Assembly (NCBI GenBank): GCA_003971905.1
Contig: RSEE01000013.1
Location: 496,001 to 560,000 of the forward strand
Direction: 5' to 3'
Length of the DNA stretch: 64,000 nt
Source of the DNA: Moniliella sp. 'wahieum'
Lineage: Eukaryota; Basidiomycota; Moniliellomycetes; Moniliellales; Moniliellaceae
The notes below the pieces were generated by a model. That model ran no database searches. It was not told where the DNA came from and saw only the letters and a program-made list of their open reading frames with translations. Shown in pieces: positions 24,629-36,604 of this stretch (position 1 is its first letter; every line of letters starts with the position of its first letter). The position numbers and the translations under genes were made by a program.

Positions 24629-26520
24629 TCACCTGGCGGAGGAGATGGTGGGCGGGATGGTAGGGGTCATCCATAGTTCGGGATGGGGGCGGAGTTTGTC
24701 CCGCACCAAACTAGTGGGGTTCGAGTCCGCCTGAGTGTGGGATAGGAGCGATGGCTCACTACCCTTGTTGGCCTCGCATCCCACCCCATCCACCTCGACG
24801 GCCGGTGGAACGCGTGCATCGTCCAATGGAGTCGCGATGCTCGTCGCGCATTCGGTCGAGGCGGGGGAGACAGCTAGTGTGGCAGAGGGCATTGGCGTAG
24901 GGGTGGGGGTCGAGCAAGGGGTGGGCTTGGCTGTTGCCAGCTCCATCGTCAAACTTGCACCCGTCGCCTCGGACGCAAGCGCACCCATTCGGCCCGCATG
25001 GCGTCTTGGTGGGCTTGGAACACCTCCATCATCTCCCCACGCTGGGTGGTGTGCTCGACCAGGTCAAACTCGGTAAATACAACGGGCGGGGTCCAAGCGG
25101 CCGAAGATTCAGCGTAGGATGCGAGCCAAGGCTGCTCGAGCGCCTGGGCGGCCGTCATACGCTCACTGGGCTCCCAAGTGAGCAGACGCGCCACCAGGTC
25201 GATCGCTAACGGATCGCACTCGGGCGGGAAGAGGGGCGCCAGCTCGGTTGCAGGGCGGGGGCCCCACGACGCAACGTGGCTCCGGGCAGAAGCCGAGGAA
25301 GACTTGGCCAATGTTGCTGACGGGGGACTCCCTAACAGCCGGGTAATGCACTGGAGTTGGTCCAGATAATCCTTGCCCGGGAACAACGGACGTCCCAGTA
25401 ACAGCTCGGCCAGGATACAGCCGACAGCCCACATGTCCATCTCGGGGCCGTATCCTTCGCGGAACTGGAGCAGCACTTCGGGAGCACGGTACCACCGCGT
25501 GGCCACTGGCCCGAAAGCGGTTCTCCAGGTACACAAGCCGGGTCGCTTGCTTCTGCGACGGCACACGGACATTCAACCGTGGAGGAGTAAGGGGGGCGGT
25601 ATGTACAGCCGGAGCTGAGGTAGGGTTTTTGGGGGGCACTTTGGAGCGAAGGGAAATTTCGTCGTCACTGTGGACTGAGCGAAGGGGCGAAAGAGACGGG
25701 CGAGGGACATTGCATTCGTCCTCTAAGGGCGTGTCGGACCACGCACGAGCTAGACCATAGTCGCAAATTCGCAAAGCACAATCGGCGTTGACCAACACAT
25801 TGGTGGGCTTGAGATCGCGGTGAACAATGTGAGCGGCATGCACGTACCGTACCCCGCGAAGTAGCTGCACTGCAAATATTGGAGATGCGCATTGCTGAGC
25901 GTCTGACCAGAGCGGATGATCTGTGCCAGGGTGGCCTCCGAGGGAGCCATAATAAGATAGATCTCGTCCCACTCGACAAATGTGGCGTCAAAGTCAAGAA
26001 GGACGGTGGAATTGTCGCAAAAGCTCAGATGACGAGGATGGCCACCTCACGCAACGCATGGCGTGCAATCCCACGATTGCTGAAGACGCGACTCATCTTC
26101 TTGATGCTGCGGCAAGGTGATAGTTAGATGAAAAGGTCTAACAAGACAAGGGAGAAGAGAGAGAACGTACGCAACCGTTACATCCAAAACCGAATCGTGG
26201 GCCAGGGCCACACAGCCATAGGAGCCAACGCCCAGTGCCCGGACAAAGGAATAGCGCTGATGGACCCGAAATGGGACGCCTAGGCATTCAAAAGTGGTAA
26301 CCCATCTGAGCCAGGCGTTCCGGTGCGAAGGGACGAAAAGCGGATCGGCCTGATGAGGGACGCCGCGGGACGGAGGAAGGGGGTCAAGGTGTGCGAGAGC
26401 CGAGGGGGCAGGGCCTTTCTTGGGGGGCGGAGGAGTGTGGACCAGCGGGCGGCGACGGACATGGGACCGGCGGCGCGGGAGCAGGACGGGTGTGGTGCTG
26501 GCAGAGGGTGGGGGGCTCAT
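24629..26520 (-). CDS. Divergent MAP kinase (Slt2/Mpk1-like)
   Basis: Ser/Thr protein kinase of the CMGC/MAPK family, nearest in wording to cell-wall-integrity kinases ([37 protein letters not shown]). Likely start ATG 26,518-26,520 after a Pro/Arg-rich leader. Glycine loop [19 protein letters not shown] lysine, catalytic loop [18 protein letters not shown] in place of DFG, then [11 protein letters not shown] and [17 protein letters not shown]. One intron at 26,107-26,170 (GTACGT...GCAG) joins VTVA to IKKM. About 70 residues are inserted after DYGLARAW, and no T-x-Y is seen before [10 protein letters not shown], but a frame break lies exactly there (near 25,511). Other breaks: 26,035, 25,875 and 24,985. 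The tail past the kinase domain is Pro/Thr/Ala-rich. About 610 residues in all. Confidence 0.82.
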
Positions 26521-29500
26521 CGTGGAAGGGCCGGCGGCGGGGGGGCTGGGCGAAGGAAGGTGTGGAGAGGAGAGGAGTGGTGGTGGTGCGCAGGACAGGG
26601 CTGGCGATGAAAGCGCGCTGCTGAGAGGAGGCTCGATGCGCAACCTGCCTCGATCGACTCCACTTTTCACGAACGGGGCGGCGGCTGGCGGCGGCTGGCA
26701 AGCGCAAAGCGACGCCATAGCCGCATTAGGCTTACATCCTATATCTCCGCCTCGCGCGCCCGCAGCACGCCAGTCTACCCCGGCGAAGCCTAATTAATAA
26801 CCGGTGCAGCATATGTGCATCCTGATGCATGATGCGTGATCTGTGACTGGGGGGGTATGTGAAGGCGCAGGTTGTGGAGGTGACCTCATCTCCACATGAA
26901 ACTGGCGCCGTGCGCTGGATGCAGACCAGCTGGCTGCGGGCTCCTCGGGACTGTCCACACGGCGCCTGTGTAGAGGAGGGGTGCGCTTGTTTGCGCCCGC
27001 GTCGGCGGGACATCCAGTGATAGATCAGCGGTTGCGCAGCGCGTACGCGTCAGGAGCCTCACCGGTCACCGTCACCATCGACCATCGACTATCGACTATC
27101 GCGCGCCGATACTGACTCACACTGCGGCCCCGTGCCCCCGGGCGGTGAGGATGTGAATGCCCATCCCATCTGCACTTTGCCGGGCCGACTGCTGCGCTCT
27201 GTTGCTGGGACGCAGCCGCGGGGGCGGATGCGAACCCTGTGCCCCCCTGCGGGGAGGCGCAGATTGGAAAGCATGTAACATGTAATTGCCGCTGGTCCCG
27301 CCGGCAGCCCGCCAGCCACCGCAAGCGCCATTTCCGCCCACTGGCGCTGTGCCGGTGATAGGTGCCAGGCCCAGCGCGGCTGCGGCGCGGGGGCAGAGGG
27401 GGGAGATTTTGGTCATGCTGTGTTTGATGACGTTGGCTAGTTGACTATGCCATGTGCCATGTGGTGTGACTGATGATGACTCCTGTCGCACAGCGCGAGA
27501 GGGAACGCGACGATGCGGAGACGGCAGTGACGGTTAGGTGACGTAGGCGAAAGCGCCCATGGCTGAAAGATGCGATGTATGTCCTTTTTCTACTCGCCGT
27601 CCTCATCGAGTGTGATGCATGTGACATCCCATGTGACACACTGCCTCCATCTCCGTAGCTCCATGCGTGCCGTGGAACATGTGCCACGGGGTAATGGCTA
27701 TGAAATTCACCAAGGGAGGAAAACGACAAACACTCCCGCTAGTGACTAGTGACGTCACGCGTGCGCCGGCTTGCACCCCTTTAAGCTTTACCCCGGTTTC
27801 TCCCCCCCAGTCTAGCCCCGGTTACCGGTTAAGAGCCCAGTTGCTACTGCTAGCACTGGTCTGGATCGGATCGCACGAGAGATCCAAAGGCTCTATTTCG
27901 ACGCTCAACGAACGAACTCCGAGCGTATCATCCCCCACCACGGTTCACAGTTCACAGTTCACTGTTTTCACTGTGGGTACTTACATTATCGATTAACTCT
28001 TGGCTTTGCCGGCCTCTGTTGCGCTACAAATCAATCCCCAGCACGACTTTTGATTGTTGTCCACAACTCAACAGGCGGCGTCATCTCGGAGGCTGGCTAT
28101 GTTCCATTAGAATCAGCCCGATATACCATCAGTTCAAAGGTGCCCGGTCACCGCGGTCACACGGGTATCAACACACCCCGCTCAACGTGCTCAACATCCA
28201 ATTTCCTATACCTAGTCGTACTACCGGCTACCTCGGACATCACACAGATGTGGGATGTGTATGATGCCAGTTTTGTGGGCCGGAGTGCTATGTGTGTTTT
28301 TGACGCTTGAACTTGAATCTGGTGATTGATTAGGTCTCGTGCCGTAGTGGTGTGTAATTACGAGAGTCCCGCACCCGCAGCACACACACTGTGATTGCAC
28401 CCCAGCTGGAGAAGTCGTGGATTCTGGGGGGATGTGGAGAAGTGTGGGGAAAGTGCATGTATGCCTACCCTTAATTGGCAATTGCTGTGAAACAACACAA
28501 ATCACTATAGTCACTGTGCGTAAGGAAGACATTATTGAAGGTAATGGCAAGGGCTATAGTAGGGACAATATAAGACCAAGATAACCGAATGATTTGGATG
28601 GAGAAAACCCAAGAGGAAGTAGAACGTAATTCAATGGCGATGGAAGTGGCCAGGTCCAAGTCTCATCCAACAGGTATCATGTCGCCCCCAAAAGAAATAG
28701 GGGTTCGAATAAGCCAGCACACTTATAGATACAAGTGTGTGAATACAAAAGCCTGGCAACGTACGCAATATGCTTTTCTGGGGTGCGTAATAGGATAAGG
28801 CGGGCCATAGCAAAGCATCACCTCCTATGCCAAGTGGTCCCTGTGTACCCTGCACCCTGTACGAGGTAAACCGACCCGCTCGCGCTCCCCCACTTCGACC
28901 GTCGGCCTGCTTTCTGGAGCGATCTTTTTGCTGCAACCCGCACGTCCCAGTCTTCATATGAGATTGGCCCCCCCTCCCATCCCCTTACCCAGCTGACACC
29001 CCGGACAGATGGACCACACATGTGGGCCAGAACACAACCCTTGGCCCTCGCTGTACATGTGAGCCAGGGGGACGGGAGGAGAGGGCCTCTCTCTCCACTG
29101 TCTTCCCCACCCAATCTTTTGCCGCCAAGATTCGTTTACTAAATCAGGAGCAGGCACCGTGATTTGCCACACAAGTACGTCCCTCGCGCGACAGCTGGCA
29201 TCAAGATCGATGGCCAGCGCTGGGATGGAGCCAGTATAAGGAATGCGAAGATGCCTGTAAGAAAGGGTTACTACCAGCGCGAAAAAGATTTAATTGGACG
29301 TGTGGTCTCATCAATGTAGCCTGTGCTGGGCTTCGCTGTTGCTCACAGCGCCGTCGTCGCGATCGCGAAACTTATGTTCGGCACCATCGGAGACGCCCTC
29401 TGGGCTGCGTTGTGATCGATACGCCTAAAGACTTTGAGGGCTTCTTTTTCCGACTTGGCTTGACGCTTGACGCCCGACGTAAACTCTTTGCGCTCTTCCC

Positions 29501-30271
29501 TCCGGGTCTTTCGGAGCGGGGGCTCTTTGCGTTGGATGTATTCTTCTTCTATATCCACATTTTGCCCTTATATGTGTGGGGAGGTAGCAAAATTTTTGCA
29601 TCGCGGCTATGCACAACAGCAGGTAGAGGCCGAGGGGGGTAGGTTGAGGGAGAAGGCTGAGTAGCGTCTAGTGGCTGTACAGTGGTGACATATGGCTGAA
29701 GGGCTTATATAGTGACTCGGGGGGCCGCCACGCGCTCGTGCCCATCTATCTGATACACTGCCCCCCGCTTGCTTCTTGATGCGTGACGCGTGACGCCTGT
29801 CCCACCTCTGCTTTCAACGTTCAATATTCAATGCGCAGGCGCTCAGGCACTCTGGCCGTTGAGGTTCAGCGTCCAGCCCCAGGGGAGCGGCAATGCTAGA
29901 GCCTGAATACACTAGGACCCAACCTCGCCTTCTTTCCCTCCACCTCTCTACTATGCCACTCACGCCAGCAGCAATCATAGTCATGATTGCGAAGTCGAAG
30001 AAGATCGGTTGGTGCATTCCCTATAGTCAATGATTAATGATGGCCATTCGAGCTCATGTAACACGCCACGACCGATCAGCGCTCAGCAGAGCAGTGAATC
30101 ACAGATGATGGGGGAGGGGCGTGGGGCGCGCACGGCATCTGTATCAAAAGCCCCTGTACTTGGCGCCTGAGTCGCGTTGCAGTCTATATGGGCATTCCAT
30201 ACCCTTCCCTCTCTCTCCATCCGCCTATTATCCTATCACCACTCCACACCATCCTGTTTCGCATCAGAACC
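26521..30271. other. Long intergenic region rich in palindromic words
   Basis: 3.7 kb with little coding signal. 26.8-27.1 kb and 27.7-28.0 kb contain ATGCAT, ACTAGT and TTCACAGTTCACAG-type repeats. 27.1-27.4 kb is GC-rich. A possible small gene is listed separately at 29,343-29,558. 29.7-30.2 kb would hold the promoter of CAP. Confidence 0.5.
29343..29558 (-). CDS. Possible small basic protein (hypothetical)
   Basis: A 71-codon minus-strand frame rich in Lys, Arg and Glu (PPLRKTRREERKEF, RQAKSEKEALKVFRRIDHNA). The even charge distribution looks more protein-like than its surroundings. Upstream minus-strand sequence contains hydrophobic LYLLLCIAAM in another frame, so the true N-terminus may lie further right (to about 29,650) behind a frame break or intron. 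No family recognised. Confidence 0.25.
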   Translation of the reverse strand: MDIEEEYIQRKEPPLRKTRREERKEFTSGVKRQAKSEKEALKVFRRIDHNAAQRASPMVPNISFAIATTAL

Positions 30272-31837
30272 ATGGCAACTCCCTCCCCTCTAAAGAACAT
30301 GGTCGCCATCATCCGCCGGCTCGAGGAAGTCACTTTGCGGATGGAAGAACTTGCCGAAGCCGACTGCGCCAATACCTTGGCAGTAGGCATCTTACCCGCT
30401 TCGAATGCGGCAACGGGAGGCTCGTTTCAACCCGGGTCTCCCTCTTATGTTCGAACTTCCCCTTCTCAGGAGGATGCCCCCCTTTCAGAGAGGGAAGAAC
30501 TTCCTGTGAAAGTCCCCGCCGCGGTCGCTGGCTTTGACGAAACAATTCAACCGCGCATGACTTCTTTTCTCATGTTCAGCGCAACATTAGGGGGCGTGGT
30601 GCAGGACCAGTCCATCCAACTCGTCAAACTCTTTCATCTTCAAAGGGAGTTGGTGAAGATCGCATCTCAGCGATCTAAACCTCCTGCCCTCTCCGCGACT
30701 CTGCAGCGCAACCAGTGGTTTGAGCCTCTGCAGCAAATCATCTACACACACTCGCTCGTACACGAAACGAGGCATATCCATCACTGGCTCCTCATCTCTT
30801 TGTCCTGGCAGAAGCTGCCCGTGCGGCGCGTTGGCTCGTCATGGAGCCTGATCCAGCTGTCTTCGTAGCCAAAGTGCTTGAAGAGGTGGAAAAGTATGCG
30901 GGTCAAGTTGCCCAGACCCCCGGTCACGACGGAGCCAATCCACTGTGGATGCAAGCGTTGGAGCAGTTGCTCTTGGCACTGCGCGCATATGTGGCTACCT
31001 TCCATGCGAGAGGTTTATGCTGGGCACAAGGGGTAGGGGGGCAGGGTCTGGCTCTTCGTTCAGGCATCAGCCCTGCACCTGATACCGCCGACCTTTCCCT
31101 CGCGGGCCCCATTGCCGCCTCTGCTGACGAGACCGCAGCCCCGCTGGACACTGCATTCTCCCTGTCGCTGAGGGGGAGGGAGGCTACACCCTCGACCCAG
31201 GCGGTCCATCTGCACGCAGGCAAACATCACAAGAAAGTGTTGCTCTTGCCTACCAAACGGGCACCTGACGGCGAAGCATCCCCCATCGTCCGGCCCCCGG
31301 TACCGCACAAACCTGTGCCACTGCGCGTACTGAAAACCAAAACCCCGCCCGTCTTTGCGCTAGAGGGACATCAATGGCTTGTCACGCACCAAAACGACGC
31401 ACATGGTCTGGTAGTCGAGCCGAGCCAGGCGGGGCAAAGCGTTCGGCTGGCTCACTGTGCCCATTCGACCATCCAGATCAAGGGCAAGGTAGAGACGGTA
31501 AGGATAGTAGCCTGCACACGGGTGGCGGTGGTGCTGTCGTCGGTGGGGACAAAGATCGAGCTGGTACGGTGCAAGGCGATGGAGGTGCAGGTGATCGAGA
31601 CGGTGCCGCTGCTCCAGTTGGACGGGTGCGATCAAGTGCAACTGTTCTTATCGCGCGCGGCGGGGGCGGGGGCGAGTGTGCTGGTGTCCAAGTCGACGTG
31701 CATCAACATCCTTCTCCCTCGACCAGGACCAAGGGGGGAATTGAAGGAGCTGGCGTTGCCTGAGCAGATGACGCATACGGTTCGGGGGGGCGCTTGCGCA
31801 CCACGCTGGTCTCCCACCATGTGCAACATGGTGACTG
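30272..31837 (+). CDS. SRV2: Adenylyl cyclase-associated protein (CAP/Srv2)
   Basis: Cytoplasmic actin-monomer recycling factor that also binds adenylyl cyclase in fungi and so links Ras/cAMP to the cytoskeleton. Start ATG 30,272. The N-terminus has the amphipathic cyclase-binding helix (IIRRLEEVTLRMEELAE), followed by the helical folded domain (FEPLQQII..., AEAARAARWLVMEPDPAVFV, LLLALRAYVATFHARGLCW). A Pro/basic linker (RPPVPHKPVPLRVLKTKTPP) leads to the C-terminal beta-helix CARP domain (LEGHQWLV, STIQIKGKVETV, LLQLDGCDQVQLFLS). About 521 residues, normal length. Two frame breaks, each cured by one added G: near 30,786 and in the G7 run 31,784-31,790. The second gives the expected C-terminus (RTTLVSHHVQHGD, stop 31,835). 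No introns. Confidence 0.9.
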
Positions 31838-32483
31838 AGTCCCGGGTTGAGCGCTTCGGCTGAGCACCTCTGGGTTGTGGTCATGCATGGAACGTACGAA
31901 TATCGAACGTTCAAGTTGAGCGGTGGATGCAATCAATCGGTGCAATGCTGGATCGATGAGATGACAATGGTGATCATCCGGAGCCCTGGGTGGTCGATGG
32001 CTAGTGGCTAGCAGCAGGTAGTTAGGCACAGGCACTGCAGGGCAACGACGTCATCGATGGGTGAGGATGCGTGATCGATGATGCAGGCTGATGCAAGGAG
32101 GGCCGTGCGCAGGCGGGCACCGCGGCAGCCCAACGACGCTGCCCCGCCCCCCGCGCTCAGCCTCGAGCCCGCTCGGCCCTGCCAGCACCCCGCACCGGGA
32201 GCCACCGGTCCGGGGAGGCAGCACCAGCCCAGTGTGCCTGCGCGGCAGCAGGGCCCAGCTGCACGGAGCAAAGCACCGGCGGGGACAGGCGCAGCGCCAG
32301 GCCGCAGACACGCCCGCTGGAGCAGCGTGTCACGCGATGGCGCAGCATATAACACCTCAGCCGCTCTGGCGCAGCGCCTGGGCTGCCCTTGCTCGCACCG
32401 TCACCACCGCCTCTCCCCATCCTCCCTCGCACCTCCCTCGCGGTCCTTGCTCTCCCTCTCTTCGTGTTCTCGGCGCCACTGCC
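31838..32483. other. Promoter-proximal intergenic, CAP to glutaminase
   Basis: No gene seen. GC-rich with CpG clusters from 32,100, ending in a pyrimidine-rich stretch (CTCTCCCTCTCTTCG) just before the glutaminase ATG, typical of a fungal 5' leader. The two flanking genes point the same way. Confidence 0.55.
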
Positions 32484-35134
32484 ATGAGACTCTCGCTCCC
32501 TGCTGCGGCCGCGGGTGCTGGCTGCCTCTGCTGCGTCCGCACGCCCCTTGCTGCCCGACTTGGCGCCGCCTTCGTTTGCCCCGGCCAGCGCCGCCTCGCC
32601 CCCCCTCGCCCCCGTGCGGGCGTCCCAGCCTCATGGCGAGGGTCACCGCCGCATCACCCACCCGGGCGTCTCTGACTTCTCGCCCGTCAACCCACCCAGC
32701 TTCCCCCTCGCGGTGCGCAGTCCTTGTGGGTACTCTCTGTCGTCCTTGCGCATGCGTGTGTGGGCCACACGGCTGACCGTTTCGCTCTCCAGACCTCAAT
32801 GTCTGGCTCCCCTCGGGCTCCAACCCCGATGCTACGCCGCCCAACCGACAGGGCAATGGTGGCTACCTGGCTGGCCAAGACCCGGCCTTTTGGACGTCGA
32901 GTTATGGTGCCGATGGCGAGTTCCGTTTGGGCTGGCATGGCTATGTTCGCATTGATGGTACAACGTACCAGTGGATGGGCAATGGGTTTGGCACCCTCGT
33001 CCGGGCCGGCGAGAATGCCCGTCAACTCTTGGCTGAGTATACCTCGACTCGCACCACCTTTGTCTTTGAGGCCGACGGCGTTCGGTTTAACGCGACCTTT
33101 TTGACTCCGATCACGGCGGACGATTACACGCGACAGAGCCTGCCGCTCTCGTACCTCCACTTGGATTTCGACGAGGCAACAGTGAAGCACCGTAAGATCC
33201 AGATCTTTACCGACATTGATGAGCGCTGGGTCACTGGCTACGACTATACGTTTGAGACGGTGCCGTACGACATGGAGTATGTGCCGTCGAGTAATGGTAC
33301 GAGCATGTACTTTGTCCATCGTCGGTACCCGGAGTTGTACCAGGAGTACCGCCAACGTGCCGAGTGGGGGTCCGCGGTCTATGCTACGGAGGATCGGCCA
33401 GGGCTGACAAGTCGGAACAATAACAATGTCGTCGCTCATCGCGAGTTCTTGCGACGAGGCAAGTTGACGTATGACCATGGCCCCGTCAGTGGGCCTGACA
33501 ACACCTTTGGATTTGCAGTGGATCTCAACCACCCGGACCTCACCGCTGCGCAGCGGCGCGGGGTCACATTTGCTGTCGGTCATATCCGCACCCCCTATGT
33601 CAATTACATTCGTCGTGTACCCGGGACCAAGAACAAGTCGTACCAAGAGGACCGTTATGGCTACTGGCAAGCGACCTGGCCCAACGTTTTAGATGCGGTC
33701 TCGTTCTTTGTCAAAGACTTTTCCACCATGCGCGCGGCCTCTGAAAAGCTCGATGCTAAGATCTGGGGGGATTCAGTGCGGGTGGCAGGCGGCGGGCAGA
33801 CGGGGCGCGAGTACGCGGCGATCACGACACTCAGTGCACGACAAGCGCTGGCCACGGTCGAGATCACTGTTTCGCGCGACCGGGATGGCACGTACCGTAC
33901 CGATGACACCTTGGCCTTTCTCAAGGAAATCAGCTCCAACGGGGACATGTCAACGGTGGATGTGATCTACCCTCTGTTCCCCATTTTGAGCTACCTGAAT
34001 GTAGATTTGTTGATGGACCTGCTCAAGCCCATTTTTGAGTACAGCGTATCGGGCCTGTACCCCAACAAGTGGTGTGTGCACGATATGGGCGTATACCCCA
34101 ATGCGTTTGGACACAATGACGGGCAAGATGAGCCGATGCAAGTAGAGGAGAGTGGCAACATGCTGCTCATGACGCTGCACTGGGCTCAACTCGTCACTCA
34201 CGCTCCCACGGCGAGCAAAAAGGATGCCAAGCGGGTCCGGGCATTTTTGGAAGAATACTACAACATCCTCGCCCAATGGACCAGCTTCTTGATTGAAGAC
34301 TCGCTCGTGCCCGCCAGCCAGCTGAGCACTGACGATTTTGCTGGTCCTCTGGCCAACCAGACGGACTTGGCAATCAAGGGCATTCTGGGCGTAGGTGCAA
34401 TGGCGGAGATTGCACGCTGGGTTGACAAGCCGGCGGCAGCCAAGTATTACCGTAAGGTAGCAGAGAAGTATGTGCAGCGCTGGGCCAACTACTCGATTGC
34501 CCAGGACGGGAGCCACATCAAGTTGGCCTACCAGGCAGATGGGTCGTGGGGGACGCTGTACAACTTGTTTGCCGATCGCATGTTGAATTTGCGCCTGGTG
34601 CCCCGCAGTCTGTACCGCGTGCTGGAGCACTGGTATCCGACCGTGGCCGAAAAGTATGGCGTCCCGCTTGATTCGCGGCACAAGTGGGGCAAGTCGGATT
34701 GGATGATGTTTGCTGCGTTTACCCACCCGCCGCACGCGGGGGGGAAGCATGCCGCACCGGGCGCGCAGGACCTGTTCATCCACCTCCTCTATGGCTATAT
34801 CTCCAACGGTCTCACCGACTCGCCCCTTTCTGACTTGTACGAAGCCACGACCGGAGACACGCCCAAGCCCCCGCATGACAATCTCATTCATTTCCTCGCT
34901 CGCCCCGTTGTGGGAGGCCACTTTATGGGGCTGGCCATGGACAAGGCGTACGAGGCGAATGGCCTTGAGGGGGCAGACGCGTATGAGTTTGCCCCCGAAT
35001 TCGCCTATGCCGCCCATACGGATTGGCAAGGCCCCGCTTCGGGCCCAGAGGGAGACGAGCAGCAGGACCGGTTCTTGCCTCATTTCGGATCCCCAATCCA
35101 AGGTGCAGGGCAGCAAATTGTGCTGGGAGCTTGA
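32484..35134 (+). CDS. gtaA: Secreted glutaminase A (GtaA family)
   Basis: Extracellular L-glutaminase of the fungal GtaA family (DUF4965/DUF5127/DUF1793-type), which releases ammonia and glutamate from glutamine. Start ATG at 32,484 encodes a signal peptide (MRLSLPAAAAG, then VLAASAASA) once one G is added to GGG at 32,513. After the leader, FSPVNPPSFPLAVRSP is joined to YLNVWLPSGSNPD by a 67-nt intron (32,726-32,792; branch CTGAC, acceptor CTCCAG). The rest is one uninterrupted frame to the TGA at 35,132. Family landmarks: GNGGYLAGQDPAFW, GWHGYVRIDGTTYQWMG, MGVYPNAFGHNDGQDEPMQV, DDFAGPLANQTDLAIKGI and RHKWGKSDWMMF. About 861 residues including signal. Potential N-glycosylation sites are present (for example NGT, NQT, NYS). 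Confidence 0.93.
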
Positions 35135-35837
35135 TCGCGCCATGCTGGGGACGATTTTTCCACAGGCCCTCCAGGCCAGGGGTTCATCTCGGTTCCATGC
35201 ATTGACTTCCGATTGTCCGCCGCTATCGCTTTTGCCCTGTGCCGCACTGGGCCAGCGCCCTAGTTTGGCCTTTTCTATAACTGTTTCTGCACCGAAGAGC
35301 TCACGCTGGTGACGGCAATCCTATCCCCTTCTCACTTTTCTCACCTACCGTGCATGGACGTGCCCTCTCGCTAGCTCAACACTGGTGTTGCCAACAGCCT
35401 GGTAGGGTATGGACACATGGACTCACTTTTTTTGCGAAAGATCAAATCAAGATTTGGTCTGTGGCTGTCTCTTTCGGGCCACTGATGTGCTTGCTATTGA
35501 CCCCTTTTCTATGCTGTATCCCCTTCTGCCTTCTTGCTCCCAAGGCGACTTGCTTTGCCCTCTTGCTCGGTTGGGCCCATCCTGTTTATTCTTGCTTCAG
35601 TCCACAGCTACCATTTTTTAGAATAGTTGCTCTGGAAGGGATTCACCATCAACCTTGAGGTCAGGTATATACATCAAGATCTGCGTCAAGAGTGAAGAGC
35701 CCTAGCCGAGCTCACTCAGTATTGTAGGGGCTATACAATAGGACCAAAAGTATACCAAGTACCAAGCACGGAAGGAGTAAACAAAAGAGAAAGTTGTGTA
35801 GCAGCAACCTTGATCGGGCGTGGCGTAACCGCGTAAC

Positions 35838-36160
35838 CGGTAACCTACGTAACGCGTTACGCGTTACGCGGGCGGAAGAGAGGGACAGTGTGGCGCGAAC
35901 GTTTTGATAATGAAGGGTCTGATGCAATGGAACATCACATGTGTCACAGTGACATGTGATATGCTATTGACATTGTCCCCATTGACATGTGACATGCGCA
36001 GTAGCCTACTGTAGCGGTCAAGCGCGCCGGTCAAGCAGGCCAAGCCTCTTTCTGGTAACCGGTAGCCGGTAACCGGTAGCAATATACCGGCAAAAGCGGA
36101 AGACTTGAAGCTTGACAGGTGACGTGTGACATGTGACATGTGACACGTGACGGACAACGG
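35838..36160. repeat. Array of palindromic words
   Basis: Successive short tandem series: AACGCGTTACGCGTTACG near 35,850-35,870, GGTAACCGGTAGCCGGTAAC near 36,052-36,078, and GTGACATGTGACATGTGAC near 36,124-36,145. Each repeat unit centres on a perfect 6-bp palindrome. No coding signal. Confidence 0.7.
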
Positions 36161-36493
36161 CAATTTCAAGCTCTCAGACCTCACCGGTCACCAGAGGTGC
36201 ATGATGCATGATATATGATGGACTGCGACAATTAGCTATTCGTCTCCACCTCTCGATCTTCCTGTGCAGTGCGTTTTGACTAGCTGCGTACCAGGGCGTA
36301 CCGCCGAGGGACCGACGGCGGCGAGTTGGCGCGGCCGCAGGGCGACCGCATGCAGTGGGGAGCTGGAAGAGAGAGAAGGGTGTGCCACTGGCGTGCCCCC
36401 TTTGTTCCCACCCCCGTGCGCTGCTGTACGTGGGACGAGAACCGCGGCGGGCGCGGAGGAGCAGTGGAGCGGTGGAGGAGAGCACTCTGCTGT

Positions 36494-36604
36494 CGGATCT
36501 CAGATCTCAGATCTCAGATTAGATTTCAGGCCTTTCAGGTATTCGATGCTCGGTGTCGGGTGGACGTACGTCAGTGCTGTGAGATCTGAGATCTGAGATC
36601 TGAG
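36494..36604. repeat. AGATCT inverted repeat, hairpin-capable
   Basis: Left arm near 36,494-36,520 is TCTCAGATCTCAGATCTCAG; right arm near 36,580-36,604 is its complement, CTGAGATCTGAGATCTGAGA. Each arm is itself a tandem of AGATCT plus a 2-nt spacer. The arms enclose about 60 bp and could form a long hairpin. Confidence 0.75.

Noticed and set aside
24710-24730. GGTTCGAGTCC resembling a tRNA B-box
   Set aside because: No T stem, acceptor stem or A-box can be formed, and it lies in the coding tail of the MAP kinase.
33950-35143. 397-codon open frame on the minus strand opposite the glutaminase gene
   Set aside because: It is the antisense shadow of a strongly conserved plus-strand gene; it has no domain of its own.
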